Assembly: GCA_020636535.1 (NCBI GenBank)
Contig: JACJXT010000012.1
Coordinates: 434,001 to 498,000, forward strand
Direction: 5' to 3'
Length of the DNA: 64,000 nt
Source of the DNA: Chitinophagales bacterium
Lineage (GTDB): Bacteria; Bacteroidota; Bacteroidia; Chitinophagales; JADIYW01
The notes under the pieces were generated by a model that searched no databases, had not been told where the DNA came from, and saw only the letters and a list, made by a program, of their open reading frames with translations. This document shows positions 19,164 to 29,800 of this stretch, in pieces (position 1 is the first letter of the stretch; every line of letters begins with the position of its first letter). A program made the translations under genes and the position numbers.

Positions 19164-19940
19164 TTATAATGACATTGGCAACATTAATAAAAAAGGCAAT
19201 GCTTGGTTATAGTCTAACGCTGAATATTCTAATCCTAATAAACGAATATTTTTGTAATAGGTATTGTGTTGATTATAATACATTTTTTCGCTTTGTATTA
19301 ACCACGCTTTGTCTCCTAGTTTTTGAGCTAAAAACCACTTTTCAAGCAGTCTTGCCGTTCTTCCATTTCCATCATTAAAAGGATGAATTTTTACAAAAAC
19401 TAAATGAATGAATGAAGCAAAATAAAATACTTCTTCAATATTTAATTTAGCATTTAGTAATACAGTTATATCATCAAAAAAAAGGTTCATTTCAGTTTCT
19501 ACTTTGTTAGGTAATGCTGCTACATACTCAATTTTTCCATCTGGTGTAGTAACATACATATTTTGCTTTCGATATTTACCTTGCCAATTTGTTGCAACTA
19601 TATGTTTACTTAGCAACTTATGTGTTTCTAAAATATTTTCTTGATTGAGTTTATTGTTTTTTGCAAAGATATAAGCATTATATAAATCGTCAATTTTTTT
19701 GGTATAATCTGGCAAAAATTCAATCCCAAATTTTTTATGTTTTATATAACTATCTAATTCTATTTTTTCGCCTTCAATTTTACTACTATATACTGATGAA
19801 ACAGACACATAAAAACTAAATGTATCTGTTGAAATTTCTGCATCTTCTAAGGTATCAAAAGCAGTTTGTAAAGTTTTTGGTACTTGCTTTATATAGGCAT
19901 CAAGCAAATCTGTTGAAATTATTTGTAACTTTTGGCTCAT
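19164..19940 (-). CDS. Fic family protein (class II, self-inhibited type)
   Basis: Fic enzymes usually transfer AMP onto a hydroxyl of a target protein. 258 residues. The catalytic motif HPFNDGNGRTAR is complete, with the general-base His186. An N-terminal inhibitory motif S52-x-x-x-E56-G57 (in YSSKIEGEKI) matches the (S/T)xxxE(G/N) helix that blocks ATP binding in class II Fic proteins. No C-terminal DNA-binding domain is evident, unlike the second Fic protein at 60961. No antitoxin-like gene is adjacent, as expected for self-inhibited forms. Target unknown. Confidence 0.9.
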   Translation of the reverse strand: MSQKLQIISTDLLDAYIKQVPKTLQTAFDTLEDAEISTDTFSFYVSVSSVYSSKIEGEKIELDSYIKHKKFGIEFLPDYTKKIDDLYNAYIFAKNNKLNQENILETHKLLSKHIVATNWQGKYRKQNMYVTTPDGKIEYVAALPNKVETEMNLFFDDITVLLNAKLNIEEVFYFASFIHLVFVKIHPFNDGNGRTARLLEKWFLAQKLGDKAWLIQSEKMYYNQHNTYYKNIRLLGLEYSALDYNQALPFLLMLPMSL

Positions 19941-20070
19941 TTAAAGATAGCGTATTAATTGCCTTTTTTATTCTACTTAAACTAGTAAATAATAACAAAT
20001 GTAGGTATTTTTTAATTGCTTTAGTTTATACCAAAGTTACATTGAAAATAGACCAACATTATATATCGTT

Positions 20071-20170
20071 CCATACTGAATTTATTTCAGCATCTTCTAA
20101 AAACAGATTCCGAAATCTACCTGTTCGGCACCATGTCTACCGACAGGTAGAGACAGGCAAGTTCGGAAAA
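20071..20170. repeat. Palindromic intergenic repeat remnant
   Basis: Lies in the gap 19941-20212. It contains CTGAA-TTTAT-TTCAG (20076-20090), a variant of the TGCTGAA/TTCAGCA palindrome seen at 23453-23823 and 59796-59818. It also has an inverted repeat CTACCTGT (20117-20124)/ACAGGTAG (20143-20150) with CGG/CCG inside. A degraded relative with TGAATTTATTTC and an ACCAACAGGTAA segment occurs at about 56082-56135. Probably a dispersed non-coding repeat family. Confidence 0.5.
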
Positions 20171-20212
20171 AATAGATCTGCTTTATAAATCAATTTGGTG
20201 TTAGATTGCTTA

Positions 20213-20689
20213 TCAATCAAATAATGATGTTTGAATATTGTTTTGCTCAAAATCTAACAGCCATTTTTTTCGCCACAATTCACCTGCATAACCAACTAGC
20301 GTTCCGTTTTTTCCTATTACACGATGACAAGGAACGACAATAGCAATTGGATTATTTCCGTTGGCACTTCCTACTGCACGAATGGCTTTTATATTGTTGA
20401 TAGATAAAGCAACTTGCTCGTAGCTTTGCGTTTTTCCGTAATTGATTGTAAGTAGTTGTTGCCAAATTGTTTTTTGAAAAACGGTGCCTATTAAATCTAA
20501 AGGCAAGGAAAATATTTTTCTTTTCCTATTGAAGTATTCGTTTAACTCTTGAATTGCTTGTTGTGTCAGTTCATTTTCATCAAAAATTTCTTTGTATGCT
20601 TTTACAAATTTAATTTGAGTTATACCTATATCAGATGATTCTATATATATTAATCCAATTGGAGATTCGTAATAGGAATTGTACATCAT
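20213..20689 (-). CDS. ogt: Methylated-DNA--protein-cysteine methyltransferase
   Basis: Suicide repair enzyme moving alkyl groups from O6-alkylguanine to its own cysteine. 158 residues. The active-site motif is PCHRV with Cys121. RAVGSANGNNPIAIVVPCHRVIGKNGTLVGYAGELWRKKWLL is all present, though split here by family-typical variation (Tyr-Ala-Gly-Glu-Leu for YxGGL). There is no Ada-type regulatory domain. It is followed upstream by the DinB-like gene in the same orientation, 31 bases away. Confidence 0.94.
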   Translation of the reverse strand: MMYNSYYESPIGLIYIESSDIGITQIKFVKAYKEIFDENELTQQAIQELNEYFNRKRKIFSLPLDLIGTVFQKTIWQQLLTINYGKTQSYEQVALSINNIKAIRAVGSANGNNPIAIVVPCHRVIGKNGTLVGYAGELWRKKWLLDFEQNNIQTSLFD

Positions 20690-20720
20690 TTGATTACAAG
20701 ATACTCATTTTTAAAATGAT

Positions 20721-21278
20721 TTATTTTAAATCATCTGTAAAATGACCTCCGTGTTTTCCTTTGGCAAATTTTTCGCTATTAAATGTAGTTGATTCTCCTT
20801 TAGGAACACTTAAACTTTTCCAGTCATTGTCTTTAATCATTCTTGCAATAAATACTATTTGACCTATGTGATAAGCGTAATGTGCTAACTGTCTGTTGAT
20901 TGCATCTACAATGGTATGTTCTTGATTTCTAATATATATTTTAGTTTCAAAATTATCTTCAGTAATGCTATCTAATGCATCAAATAAACATTGCCAACCT
21001 TTGTTCCATTTTTGTAGCATTTCTGTTTTGGTGGTAATATTTGATTCAAATTCTGCATCTCTGTTTCTCCACGATTTTTCACCATCAGTAGTTAAAAAAT
21101 CTGTCCAACGAGACAACATATTTCCACATAAATGACTTACAATAATTGCAATTGAGTTTGATGCTTCGTTGTATTGCCAAAATAAGTCGTTTTCGTTGAG
21201 TTGTTCAAAAGACTTTTCTCCTAGTAGTTTGTAGTACTCAAATTGTTTTGTTGCACTAGTGATATAATTTTGTTTCAT
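20721..21278 (-). CDS. DinB-superfamily protein (DUF1572 type)
   Basis: 185 residues, predicted four-helix DinB/YfiT-like fold. Metal-type histidines are in IIVSHLCGNMLSRW (about 48-50) and QLAHYAYHIGQIVFIARM (about 130-140), matching the usual three-His arrangement. Members include thiol transferases and many proteins of unknown role. It lies in a leftward group of small stress/repair genes (ogt, OsmC-like). Function uncertain. Confidence 0.85.
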   Translation of the reverse strand: MKQNYITSATKQFEYYKLLGEKSFEQLNENDLFWQYNEASNSIAIIVSHLCGNMLSRWTDFLTTDGEKSWRNRDAEFESNITTKTEMLQKWNKGWQCLFDALDSITEDNFETKIYIRNQEHTIVDAINRQLAHYAYHIGQIVFIARMIKDNDWKSLSVPKGESTTFNSEKFAKGKHGGHFTDDLK

Positions 21279-21313
21279 AAATAAATTTAAACAAAATCTT
21301 GTTAAGAAACATG

Positions 21314-21342
21314 GAGATATTTCACTACGCTCAATATGACGA
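21314..21342. repeat. Short dispersed intergenic repeat
   Basis: GAGATATTTCACTACGCTCA plus ATATGACGA resembles the segment at 23831-23872 (GAGATACTTCG...ACACTACACTCAGTATAGACGA), which follows the A2M gene. Two diverged non-coding copies are seen in the window. Confidence 0.4.
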
Positions 21343-21350
21343 GAGTAATA

Positions 21351-21767
21351 CTACTCAATTATTTCGTAGCTGTGTGTAATTGCTGCTACTTTGTTGAGCA
21401 TATGCGTAACACTACAATATTTGTCCATTGAATAATTAATGGCTTTTTCTACTTTGGCTGCATCTAAAGCTCCTTTTAAAATGTAATGTACATGAATTTT
21501 TGTGAACACCATTGGATGCTCTTCTGCTCTTTCTCCTTCTACTTTTACATCATAATCTATCACTTCTTGTCGCATTTTTTGTAGCATAGACAAAACATCC
21601 ATACTTGTACAACCTGCTAATGCCATTAACACTAGCGACATTGGTCTTGTGCCTTTATTTTCTCCGCCAATTTCTGGACTGCCATCCATGTTTACTATAT
21701 TGCCATCTTCATCTGTAGCTTGTAAATGAACGGCATTGTTTACTCGTTTTAGCTCTATTTTCTTCAT
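21351..21767 (-). CDS. OsmC family protein
   Basis: Thiol-dependent peroxidase-like family that detoxifies organic hydroperoxides. 138 residues. The two family cysteines are present: Cys53 in MALAGCTSMDVLSMLQKMR and Cys118 in YSMDKYCSVTHMLNK. RPMSLVLMALAGC and VHYILKG are also family-typical. It is cytoplasmic and most like the YhfA/OsmC-like branch rather than Ohr. It lies between the 2OG-oxygenase and DinB-like genes, all leftward. Confidence 0.92.
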   Translation of the reverse strand: MKKIELKRVNNAVHLQATDEDGNIVNMDGSPEIGGENKGTRPMSLVLMALAGCTSMDVLSMLQKMRQEVIDYDVKVEGERAEEHPMVFTKIHVHYILKGALDAAKVEKAINYSMDKYCSVTHMLNKVAAITHSYEIIE

Positions 21768-21825
21768 GATTTAAAATTACAATAATCTATCAAAAACAAG
21801 GTAATATTTAACAGTCCAATACGCA

Positions 21826-22428
21826 TTAACCATTTTTTAACCAACCAGCAATGCTTAATCTATTTTTAGTAGTTGATGGCAAGACTTCATGTTCTATTTT
21901 ATCGCTTTTAAACAAAACGGCTGTTCCTGCAAATGGTAAAATGCTTATGGTTTTATTTGGAAGATAGAGTTGCAAATTACCTTCATCTTCTGTTGTCCAG
22001 TCATCATTCAAATAAATAACTAGCGAAAATTGCCTCGCTCTGTCTGCTCTAAATTGGTCGAGATGTTTTTTATAAAAGCTGCCTTTTTCATAAAAGGCAT
22101 AGTGAAATTCATAGCTATTGATATTAGTATAGCAAGTTTGATTTAAATACTGAATAAAACTATTTATTTGTTCAAACAATATTTGTTCTGTTTGATTTGA
22201 AGTATTATCTTCTATCCACGAAATAACATCGCCTCTTACTTTGGTATTTTTAGCATAATCGAAGTTTTTACCAATACCTGCTGGATGCATTTTGTCTTGT
22301 TGATAGCGTTGTAGCAGATTGTTTTTAAGTGCTAGTGCTGTTTCTGTTGTAATAAAGTGATTGGATATTGCATATTCGTTATCTATTAAAGACTGAATCA
22401 TTTGTTCAAACAAATTGTTTTGTTGCAT
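21826..22428 (-). CDS. 2OG-Fe(II) oxygenase family protein
   Basis: Non-haem iron dioxygenase, prolyl-4-hydroxylase-like. 200 residues. The iron ligands are visible as His122-x-Asp124 (KKHLDQFRADR) and distal His180 (KIEHEVLP), with the 2-oxoglutarate arginine at Arg190 (KNRLSIAGW). RQFSLVIYLNDDW and EGNLQLYLPN form the core strands. No signal peptide, so it probably modifies a cytoplasmic protein or small molecule. Substrate unknown. Confidence 0.9.
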   Translation of the reverse strand: MQQNNLFEQMIQSLIDNEYAISNHFITTETALALKNNLLQRYQQDKMHPAGIGKNFDYAKNTKVRGDVISWIEDNTSNQTEQILFEQINSFIQYLNQTCYTNINSYEFHYAFYEKGSFYKKHLDQFRADRARQFSLVIYLNDDWTTEDEGNLQLYLPNKTISILPFAGTAVLFKSDKIEHEVLPSTTKNRLSIAGWLKNG

Positions 22429-22542
22429 AAGTTAATATTTTATATTGCCTTTTTACAACTAACAATAATATATCAATCTTTATATAATAGATTAAGCGAA
22501 CAAATTTCAATAAAGGCGACGCAAGATACACTATGCTCTGAA

Positions 22543-22576
22543 ATAAAAAAAGCGTTGACTTAAAAAAGCCAACGCT
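22543..22576 (-). terminator. Intrinsic terminator of the outer-membrane protein gene
   Basis: On the minus strand the stem AGCGTTGGCTT/AAGTCAACGCT (11 bp with one G-T pair) and loop TTTT are followed by a T tract, 28 bases after the stop at 22604. Confidence 0.8.
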
Positions 22577-22603
22577 AAACTGAGTGCTTGAAATATAATA
22601 ATT

Positions 22604-23320
22604 TTAAAATCTAAAAATTCCGTATACTTGAATGCCTGTGTTGGCAGACCATTTATTATCTCCAGCAGGAATAATAGCATCTGTGCCAAAATAACCAGCA
22701 TAATCATCGTTTATTAAGTCCATAAACCCTTGATTAATTCTAGCACCAACACCAATTCCTTTATTGGAAATAAATTCTAATCCTAAATTGGCACCTAAAT
22801 CAAATCTATTGTAAAGGTTATTACCATCTGCATCTTCATAATCTTTACTCATCATATTAACTCCTTTTTTTTCATCAACTACATCTCCATTAGCATCTTC
22901 ATGTGTTAATTTTGCTCTTGCAGCAGTAATAAATGAGGCATAAGGTCCTATATTTATATTGAAATTATCTCCAATATAAAACTTCATACTAATAGGAACT
23001 TCTACTTGATGTGTGTTTACTTTAAAAATTAGTTTTTCATTAGTTAATGGAACTGTTCCAGAGGTTCTAACTCCTTTGTTAGCATAACCAGCTTCTATAT
23101 CTAAAGCAAAAACATCGCCAAATCTTTTTTCATAAGAAAAAGCAGCAAAGCCACCTACTTTCATTTTGTTTCTTACATCATTATAGCTGTTATCTTCTCC
23201 CATTAAAATAGAAGTTAAGCCAACACCTCCTTTTATGCCAAAGCCGCCATCGTTATCTCCTGCTTTAACTCCAAAAACGACTAGTTGCATAATTACTAGT
23301 AAACTCAATAATTTCTTCAT
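22604..23320 (-). CDS. Outer-membrane beta-barrel protein (porin-like, OMP_b-brl_2 type)
   Basis: 238 residues with a signal peptide (about 20 residues, ending FGVKAG). Mature alternating strands such as GFGIKGGVGLTS, FAAFSYEKRFG, VPISMKFYIGDNFNINIGPYASF and NTGIQVYGIFRF end in a C-terminal aromatic residue, as in outer-membrane barrels. An eight-strand barrel is likely. No enzymatic motif. It is monocistronic with its own terminator. The 127-bp repeat array lies between it and the A2M gene upstream, so its promoter is in 23321-23450. Confidence 0.85.
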   Translation of the reverse strand: MKKLLSLLVIMQLVVFGVKAGDNDGGFGIKGGVGLTSILMGEDNSYNDVRNKMKVGGFAAFSYEKRFGDVFALDIEAGYANKGVRTSGTVPLTNEKLIFKVNTHQVEVPISMKFYIGDNFNINIGPYASFITAARAKLTHEDANGDVVDEKKGVNMMSKDYEDADGNNLYNRFDLGANLGLEFISNKGIGVGARINQGFMDLINDDYAGYFGTDAIIPAGDNKWSANTGIQVYGIFRF

Positions 23321-23452
23321 ATAACTGTTTTTTAGTTCTATTGCATCAAAATCAATACCAAAAGTACTTTTTGGCAGTTATATTATGAAAAATACTTATA
23401 AATAAGTAGGTTTTAAAGGTGATGCTGCTGAATAAGCTATAGATGCTGAAAT

Positions 23453-23823
23453 AAGTTCAGCAAAATTAGAAATGTACCTTATTCCCTTTTATGGTTCGTG
23501 AGACACAAACCATGGCTTGGTGATAACAAGTGGAAATATAATAGATGCTGAAATGAATTCAGCAAAAGGTTGTTGAGACAAGTTCAGCAAAATTAGAAAT
23601 GTACCTTATTCCCTTTTATGGTTCGTGAGACACAAACCATGGCTTGGTGCTAACAAGTGGAAACATAATAGATGCTGAAATGAATTCAGCAAGAGATTGC
23701 TGAAACAAGTTCAGCAAAATTAGAAATGTACCTTATTCCCTTTAATGGTTCGTGAGACACAAATCATGGCTTGGTGATAACAAGTGGAAATATAATATAG
23801 ATGCTGAAATGAATTCAGCAAGT
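23453..23823. repeat. Three-copy 127-bp tandem repeat with flanking palindromes
   Basis: Copies begin at 23453, 23580 and 23707 with an exact 127-bp period; the last is truncated near 23823. Each unit starts in the palindrome TGCTGAA-N5-TTCAGCA (variants at the junctions), carries an inner hairpin ATGGTT-N11-AACCAT, and ends in TGCTGAAATGAATTCAGCA. Copies differ by a handful of substitutions; in the third, AACCAT is AATCAT, which still pairs as G-T. No open reading frame runs through it. It occupies most of the 557-base gap 23321-23877, downstream of the A2M gene. The rest of the gap holds a short dispersed repeat at 23831-23872 and the upstream region of the barrel gene. Confidence 0.9.
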
Positions 23824-23877
23824 ATTTAATGAGATACTTCGTTTCGTTACACTACACTCAGTATAGACGAACTGCTA

Positions 23878-26800
23878 TTAAGGTTGTATAGTTTGTGTTA
23901 TTCCGTTTGAGTGTGATTTAAACTCTGGTGCATACATACATTCTATACTTGTAATTCCTGATGAAAATGTTCCTGCAATGTTTGCTCTTAAATCATATTC
24001 AAAAACATAAATACCTTTGTTCATCCAATCTACAAAGAAATGTGTAGCAACATCTTTTGTAGTTTCATAATAACCTAAACCATCTTGCCATTTGTATTGC
24101 GACAATACATTGGTTGGCTCCATTCCTGCCGCTCTTAAATCTTTTAGATGTACATATTCTAGGTTTCTGTCGGTTCTTAATTCTATGCGAACAGTAATTA
24201 AATCGCCTACTTTAATTGGACTGTTGTCTGTAATTTCTTTTAAAATAGTGCCTTCGTTGGTTGTAACTTTTTTGAAATACTTTTTAGTGAGCTGTAAGTT
24301 AGTTTTAGCTCCAGTTATTTTATCTAAATCTTCGAAATATTGCCAATACACTGCACCCCAAGCTGGTCCATCATCTGTTTTCTTAAGTGTAATATTCGCC
24401 ATTTCTGGTTTAATTTGATCTGCATTCCACGACATTTTATAGTAACCAGTTCCTGCTTCAACACCTAATTGTACATTGCTTTCATCAAATTTTTCATTGC
24501 CTACTTTTACTTCTACTAATTTGTTGTTGTTGATCCAATTGCTACCACTTAATAATAAGGCATAACAAGCTTCGGCAGTTGCTTTGGTGGTTTTCCAACT
24601 GGTAGTTTGTTTTTGTTTTAATAGCCAAACTTTTAATTCATCAACAGCTTTTTGATCTTTTGCTACTTCATTAAAAAACTCAATGATAATAGATTGCGTT
24701 TCTACTGGTGCTTGATACCAATACCAACCTGGATTTTCAACGGCTTTCCAATACATGCCCATTTCTTCTGAATGAATGGCTGTTTGTTTAAATGAAGTAA
24801 TAATTTTATTAGCTAAAGTTGCTTCGTTGTTTCTATATAAAACCATACCTAACATAGCTTGCATATAGTAATCGTTCAAGTTAGCATTCCAATATTTTTT
24901 AGCTTGACCAAAGAAATAATCATATGCTTCTTTGTTTTGTTTTTTGATTTCAATATTGTTATAAAAAGAACGCATATACAAATAATGTATTACCATATTG
25001 GACAAATGATTTGAAGTCAAATAGTTTTTGTCGTATTTTTTTATGTCTTCAAAATCTTCTTTCATTCTATCATCTAAATACAAAACTGCTTTTTTGGTCA
25101 TAGAACTTAAATCATCACTTTTAGTAATATCTAATACATTTAATTTTGATAGATGACCAATGCCTTCCATAATATATTGTGTGATATATCTATTTTCTGG
25201 CATACCTTTAAACCAGTAAAATCCACCATTTGAACTTTGCAGATTTTTAAGTTTATTAAATGCCTCTGCTTGTTCTTTCGACATTTTATCTAAATCGAAC
25301 AATAAAGCAATTCTCTTTTTTTGTTCGGTTTCGTCTTGAGCTTCTCTAACCCAAGGAGATTCTTCTAATAATACATTTTTTAATTCTTGATTTTTTTCTA
25401 AGTTGCTTAACAATGCCTCTGAATTAGTTTCCTTCCATTTGTTAAACACATTTTGAATTCTTGGATTAGAATTAGCAATATAGCTTGCTAAAGTGTTGGC
25501 ATAATATCTAGAAAACAATTGCTCTGCACACTCGTAAGGATATTCCATTAAATATGGTAATGCTTGTACTGCATACCACGCTGGATTGCTACTCATTTCT
25601 AGTGTATATTTTTGATTGGTAAGTGTAGTAGAAGTATTATTGGCTAATTTATCAAGTGTGTATTTTTTAGTAGATTTTCCAGTAATCCAAAGTGGTAAAG
25701 ACTCTGTAACCAAAATTCTATTGCTTAATACAGGAATAGTATTGGCTTCTCCATCAGTGAAATTACCTGCTTTAGCACTTATTTCGTAAACAATAGCATC
25801 GATGTTTTCTGGAACACGAATTTGCCATTGCACTAGTGTATTTTGATTTGGTTTTACACTGAATTCAAATCTATTATTTTTAATTGCAAACTGTTGATTG
25901 ATGGTTTCATTGGTCAGTGCATTTTTAATGTTGAGATACGCAAAGCCATTTAAAACAGTATCAGATAAGTTGGTAACTTTTGCTGTAAGTGTAAGCATAT
26001 CACCTTGACGCATAAATCGTGGTCCGTTTGGCACTACCATTAAATCTTTTTGAGTGATAGTTGAATTTTCAAAAGAAATATATTTTAAATCTTCGGTATG
26101 TGCTAAACCTAAAAACTTCCATTTAGTTAAAGCTTCTGGCATAGTAAATGAAAAAACGACATCGCCAGCTTCATTAGTTTTTAATTGAGGAAAGAAGAAT
26201 GCTGTTTCATTTAAATTAGTTCTGATATTTGGAATTGGTTCTTCTTGTTTTGGCTTATTTTCTACATCACCAAAATTTTTATCTTGAACACCATCTTCAT
26301 CTTTTTCAATAGCACTTGGAGGTGGAGCAGTAGTAGGCACTGCTTCTTCTAAAGCCATTTCGTTTTCTTCTACTTGTATATTCATTTTAGCTGCTTCTTT
26401 TAAAGCATAGCCATTACCAGCAGCAGATTTGTAGTAGATATTATAACGATTCCATTGATTGAGTGTTAAGCCATACAAGTTTAAATTCTGATAGTAATAA
26501 GAAAGAAAACTCGTATATTTTCTAAAATCATCTGAAGTATACAAACTACCACTAATACTTCCAAAATCGAAACCAGAAAATGCATTTAAATTATAATTGT
26601 TATATTTATATGGTAAATATAAATTAAAACTATTGCTTGCAAATTCATCTAAAGAAGCATCGTACATAGCCGCTAATAATTCTGCATTTACTTTTTCTTT
26701 TTCAGGTCCTTTAATAGTAAGTTCCCACGATTCTTTTTGTCCAGGCAATAATTTATCTCTAAATGTTTTCCATTCTACTTGTAATTGATTGCTTTTATAT

Positions 26801-29800
26801 GGAATATAAGCTGCTTCTTTTCCAGCATAATATCTATTATTAAATATCATATAATAAACAATTTCTATTTTTTTACCTCTATCTTCTTCTTTAATCGTTG
26901 GAATAGAAAAGGTTTTAATTTCGTTGTTTAAGTATAAATGATGTTCTGCCAAAAGTTTATCGTCCATTTTAACTATTGCTACGATATATGCTTTTTGTAG
27001 TGATGTACCAATTTTGTAAGTCAATACTTCGTTAGGTTGTACTGTTGTTTTATTGAGTGTAACACTAATAAAATCTTTTGGATTAAGTGTAGTTGCATTT
27101 GGATTAGATACTACAAATGCTTTGCTGAATTTAATTTCTTGTCCTGATTTATCTAAACAAGAAAAGTTTAGTTTATAAATACCAGCAGGCAATTCATCTT
27201 TTAAAATATTAATTGCAGTTTGGTTTCCTGTATTAAAAGCATACGATTTTACAGTTTTAAGCACTTCGTAGTTTTCATATAAATTTTCATCTTTATATAT
27301 TTGATATGGATATATTTTATCGTGTTCGGCTTGTGTTAGTAAAAATTGGTCTGGTTGTTCCCAATATCTTTTTTCTTTTGGATTGTTTGGTGCTTTTAAT
27401 TCCTGAATCGTAATTTTTACATCTGTTGGTTCTGCATATCCATTTAAGTTATTTGTTTTAACTTGAATTATATTATCTTTATCTATAGATAAATTTTCAG
27501 GTAAATCAACAAAAGCATCAATAGCTAAATAACCAACTTTTACTGTAGTAGTATTGCTTCTAGTTTCGCCATTAATATCTGTAACATCAACAATAATTTC
27601 GTAGTTAAAATATGGTGCATGTTTTTTAGCAACAGACAAGTCTGGTTCTGCAACAAACTGAATGGTATAACTTCCGTTTTCATCTGTAGTAGTTGTTCCT
27701 GTAGTGATAATTTTTTCTTCTTGATTGAACCAAGGTCTTCTCCAACTCCACCAATACCAAATAGGCATTTGCGTTTTTCTTTTAATAGTGTAGGTAACTT
27801 TAGCACCATCTACCATTGCACCACTATACGATTTTGCAAAACCTTTAATAGCAACTGTATCATATACATTATAACTTGATTTAATAGTATCGAAATCAAC
27901 TTCAAATTTTGGTCGTTTGTATTCTTCCACACGAATAGAGTGCCATTCATTTAACGCTTTAATGGTCATACTACCCAACATTCCTGTTGTTGGTGCCGTA
28001 AAAGTTCCTGTAATAGAACCAAACTGATTGGTTACTAAATCTTGCTCTGCAATTTTTTGTTGATTGGCATCGTAGAAAACAACTTTAACAGTTTTGTCTT
28101 TTAGTAGTTCATTATTTCCATCTAAAGTGCTATAACATATTCCTTTAAAATATATTATTTGACCTGGACGATAAATGGCTCTGTCTGTAAAAATATTTGC
28201 TTTTTCGGTTTTTAATGGTGCATTCTCTTTGTATTTGTATAGGTACACGCTATTGTCTGATGATAAAAAATCTTCTTTGTAGCAAATATCAAAGAAAATA
28301 CTTTTGCTGTTGTAGTAGTTTTTAGTTTCATTAGAAAATATAGTTTGAGATGCAAATCCGTTTTTATCTGTTATAATATTTGCAATTTCTGTTTTAATAT
28401 ATTTTCTTTTATCATAATCGTATTTCTTTTCATAAATACTAACTTTGGCCTCTTTTAAAGGATAACCACTTTTTCTATCAACAACAAATACATTAATTTT
28501 TGATTCCTCTTCTTTTTGAGTTGTAAAGCTAATATCAGAAATAAACATTGGTACTACTGCAACTGCTTGTTCGTTTCCTTTGATAGCAAACTCTGGATTA
28601 TTAGCCACCATTAAAACGAAGTATCCATTGTTTTTTGGTGTGTTTAATTGTACTTCTACACTGTGATTTTTATAGTCTTCTGGATTTGGAATATTTTGTT
28701 GCCACGAGTTTGTTGCTGCAATTTTATTTAGTCGTTGTAGTACAATGTCTTCTGGATCTTTATAATTTTTCTCGAATATTTTATCCTTATCATTAAAATT
28801 TATTTTAGCCCATTTTAAATATATTTTATTTATATTTTTATATGACACAAACAATTTATCTGTAGTATTTATAGGCAATACCTCTGCAACATTAATGCTA
28901 AGTGCTTTGGCTTTAATTTCTTCTATTAGTGCTTGACAGTTATAACTACCAAAAGTATTTGGATATTGTTTAATCGTTGCTTCGCACAAATCTAATGCTT
29001 GAGTTGCTGTATATGGATTGTTTTCTTTGTTCTCTTGTGCTTTGTTGTAAATAGTACGAGCAACTTCTGATTGAATTAATGCTGCAATTGTTGTGTTTTT
29101 ATATTCATTGGCAATTCGTTGTTGTGCTTCAAAATATAAGTCGTTGTTTTTGTCTTTATCAAAATAGTGGTCGCGAACAAACTGCAATCTTTTTCTGTCT
29201 GCATCTGCCAAAGCGTCTAAATTATTTTTATCTGCTAATCTAAATTTTAGTAAGTCTTGGAAAATGTGCATTGCATTAGACAATCTATCGTTACTGTTTT
29301 CTGCTTGAATTGGCAATTGCACAAAATTAGTTGCAGTAGAAAAATATATTTCATTATCTATTGCAAAAGCATTAGCTGGTTCTGTTAAATCAGAATTGTC
29401 GTTATTAAAAAAGTCGATTGCTCTATGAGCCAATAAATCGTAAATAGTTGGACGAAGATTTAAGTTTTTATCTATAAATTCTTTTTTATCTACATTGTTA
29501 TAATTTATATTTGTTAGTAATGATTTTATAGTTTCGGTGCCTGTTGTTTGTAGAATTTGTTTTGGTTCTAAAGAAGCAACATAGTGTTTAGAGATTTCGT
29601 TGAACAGTGTTTTTAAGTCCCAAGTTCTAAAATCGTTGCTTTGAATTTCTTCGGTCTGTGTTCTGTTAATAAATTTCCAAGAATTATTTTGATAGTATTG
29701 ATACAGTAATTCTGCTTGAATAGAATGTAGAATGGCTTTTTCTATGTCTTTGCTATTTTCAATATCTGTATTGATTTCGTTAACGATTTTCCATTCAGCA

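Noticed and set aside
19164..19940. Fic toxin-antitoxin pair
   Set aside because: No small antitoxin gene is adjacent, and the inhibitory helix motif lies in the same protein, so it is a self-inhibited class II form, not a two-gene module.
23453..23823. Possible CRISPR array
   Set aside because: Units of 127 bp repeat as a whole without short repeats separated by unique spacers, and no cas genes are nearby.
24092..27879. Several short plus- and minus-strand frames inside the A2M gene
   Set aside because: Out-of-frame shadows of a continuous 2057-codon frame with conserved domains.
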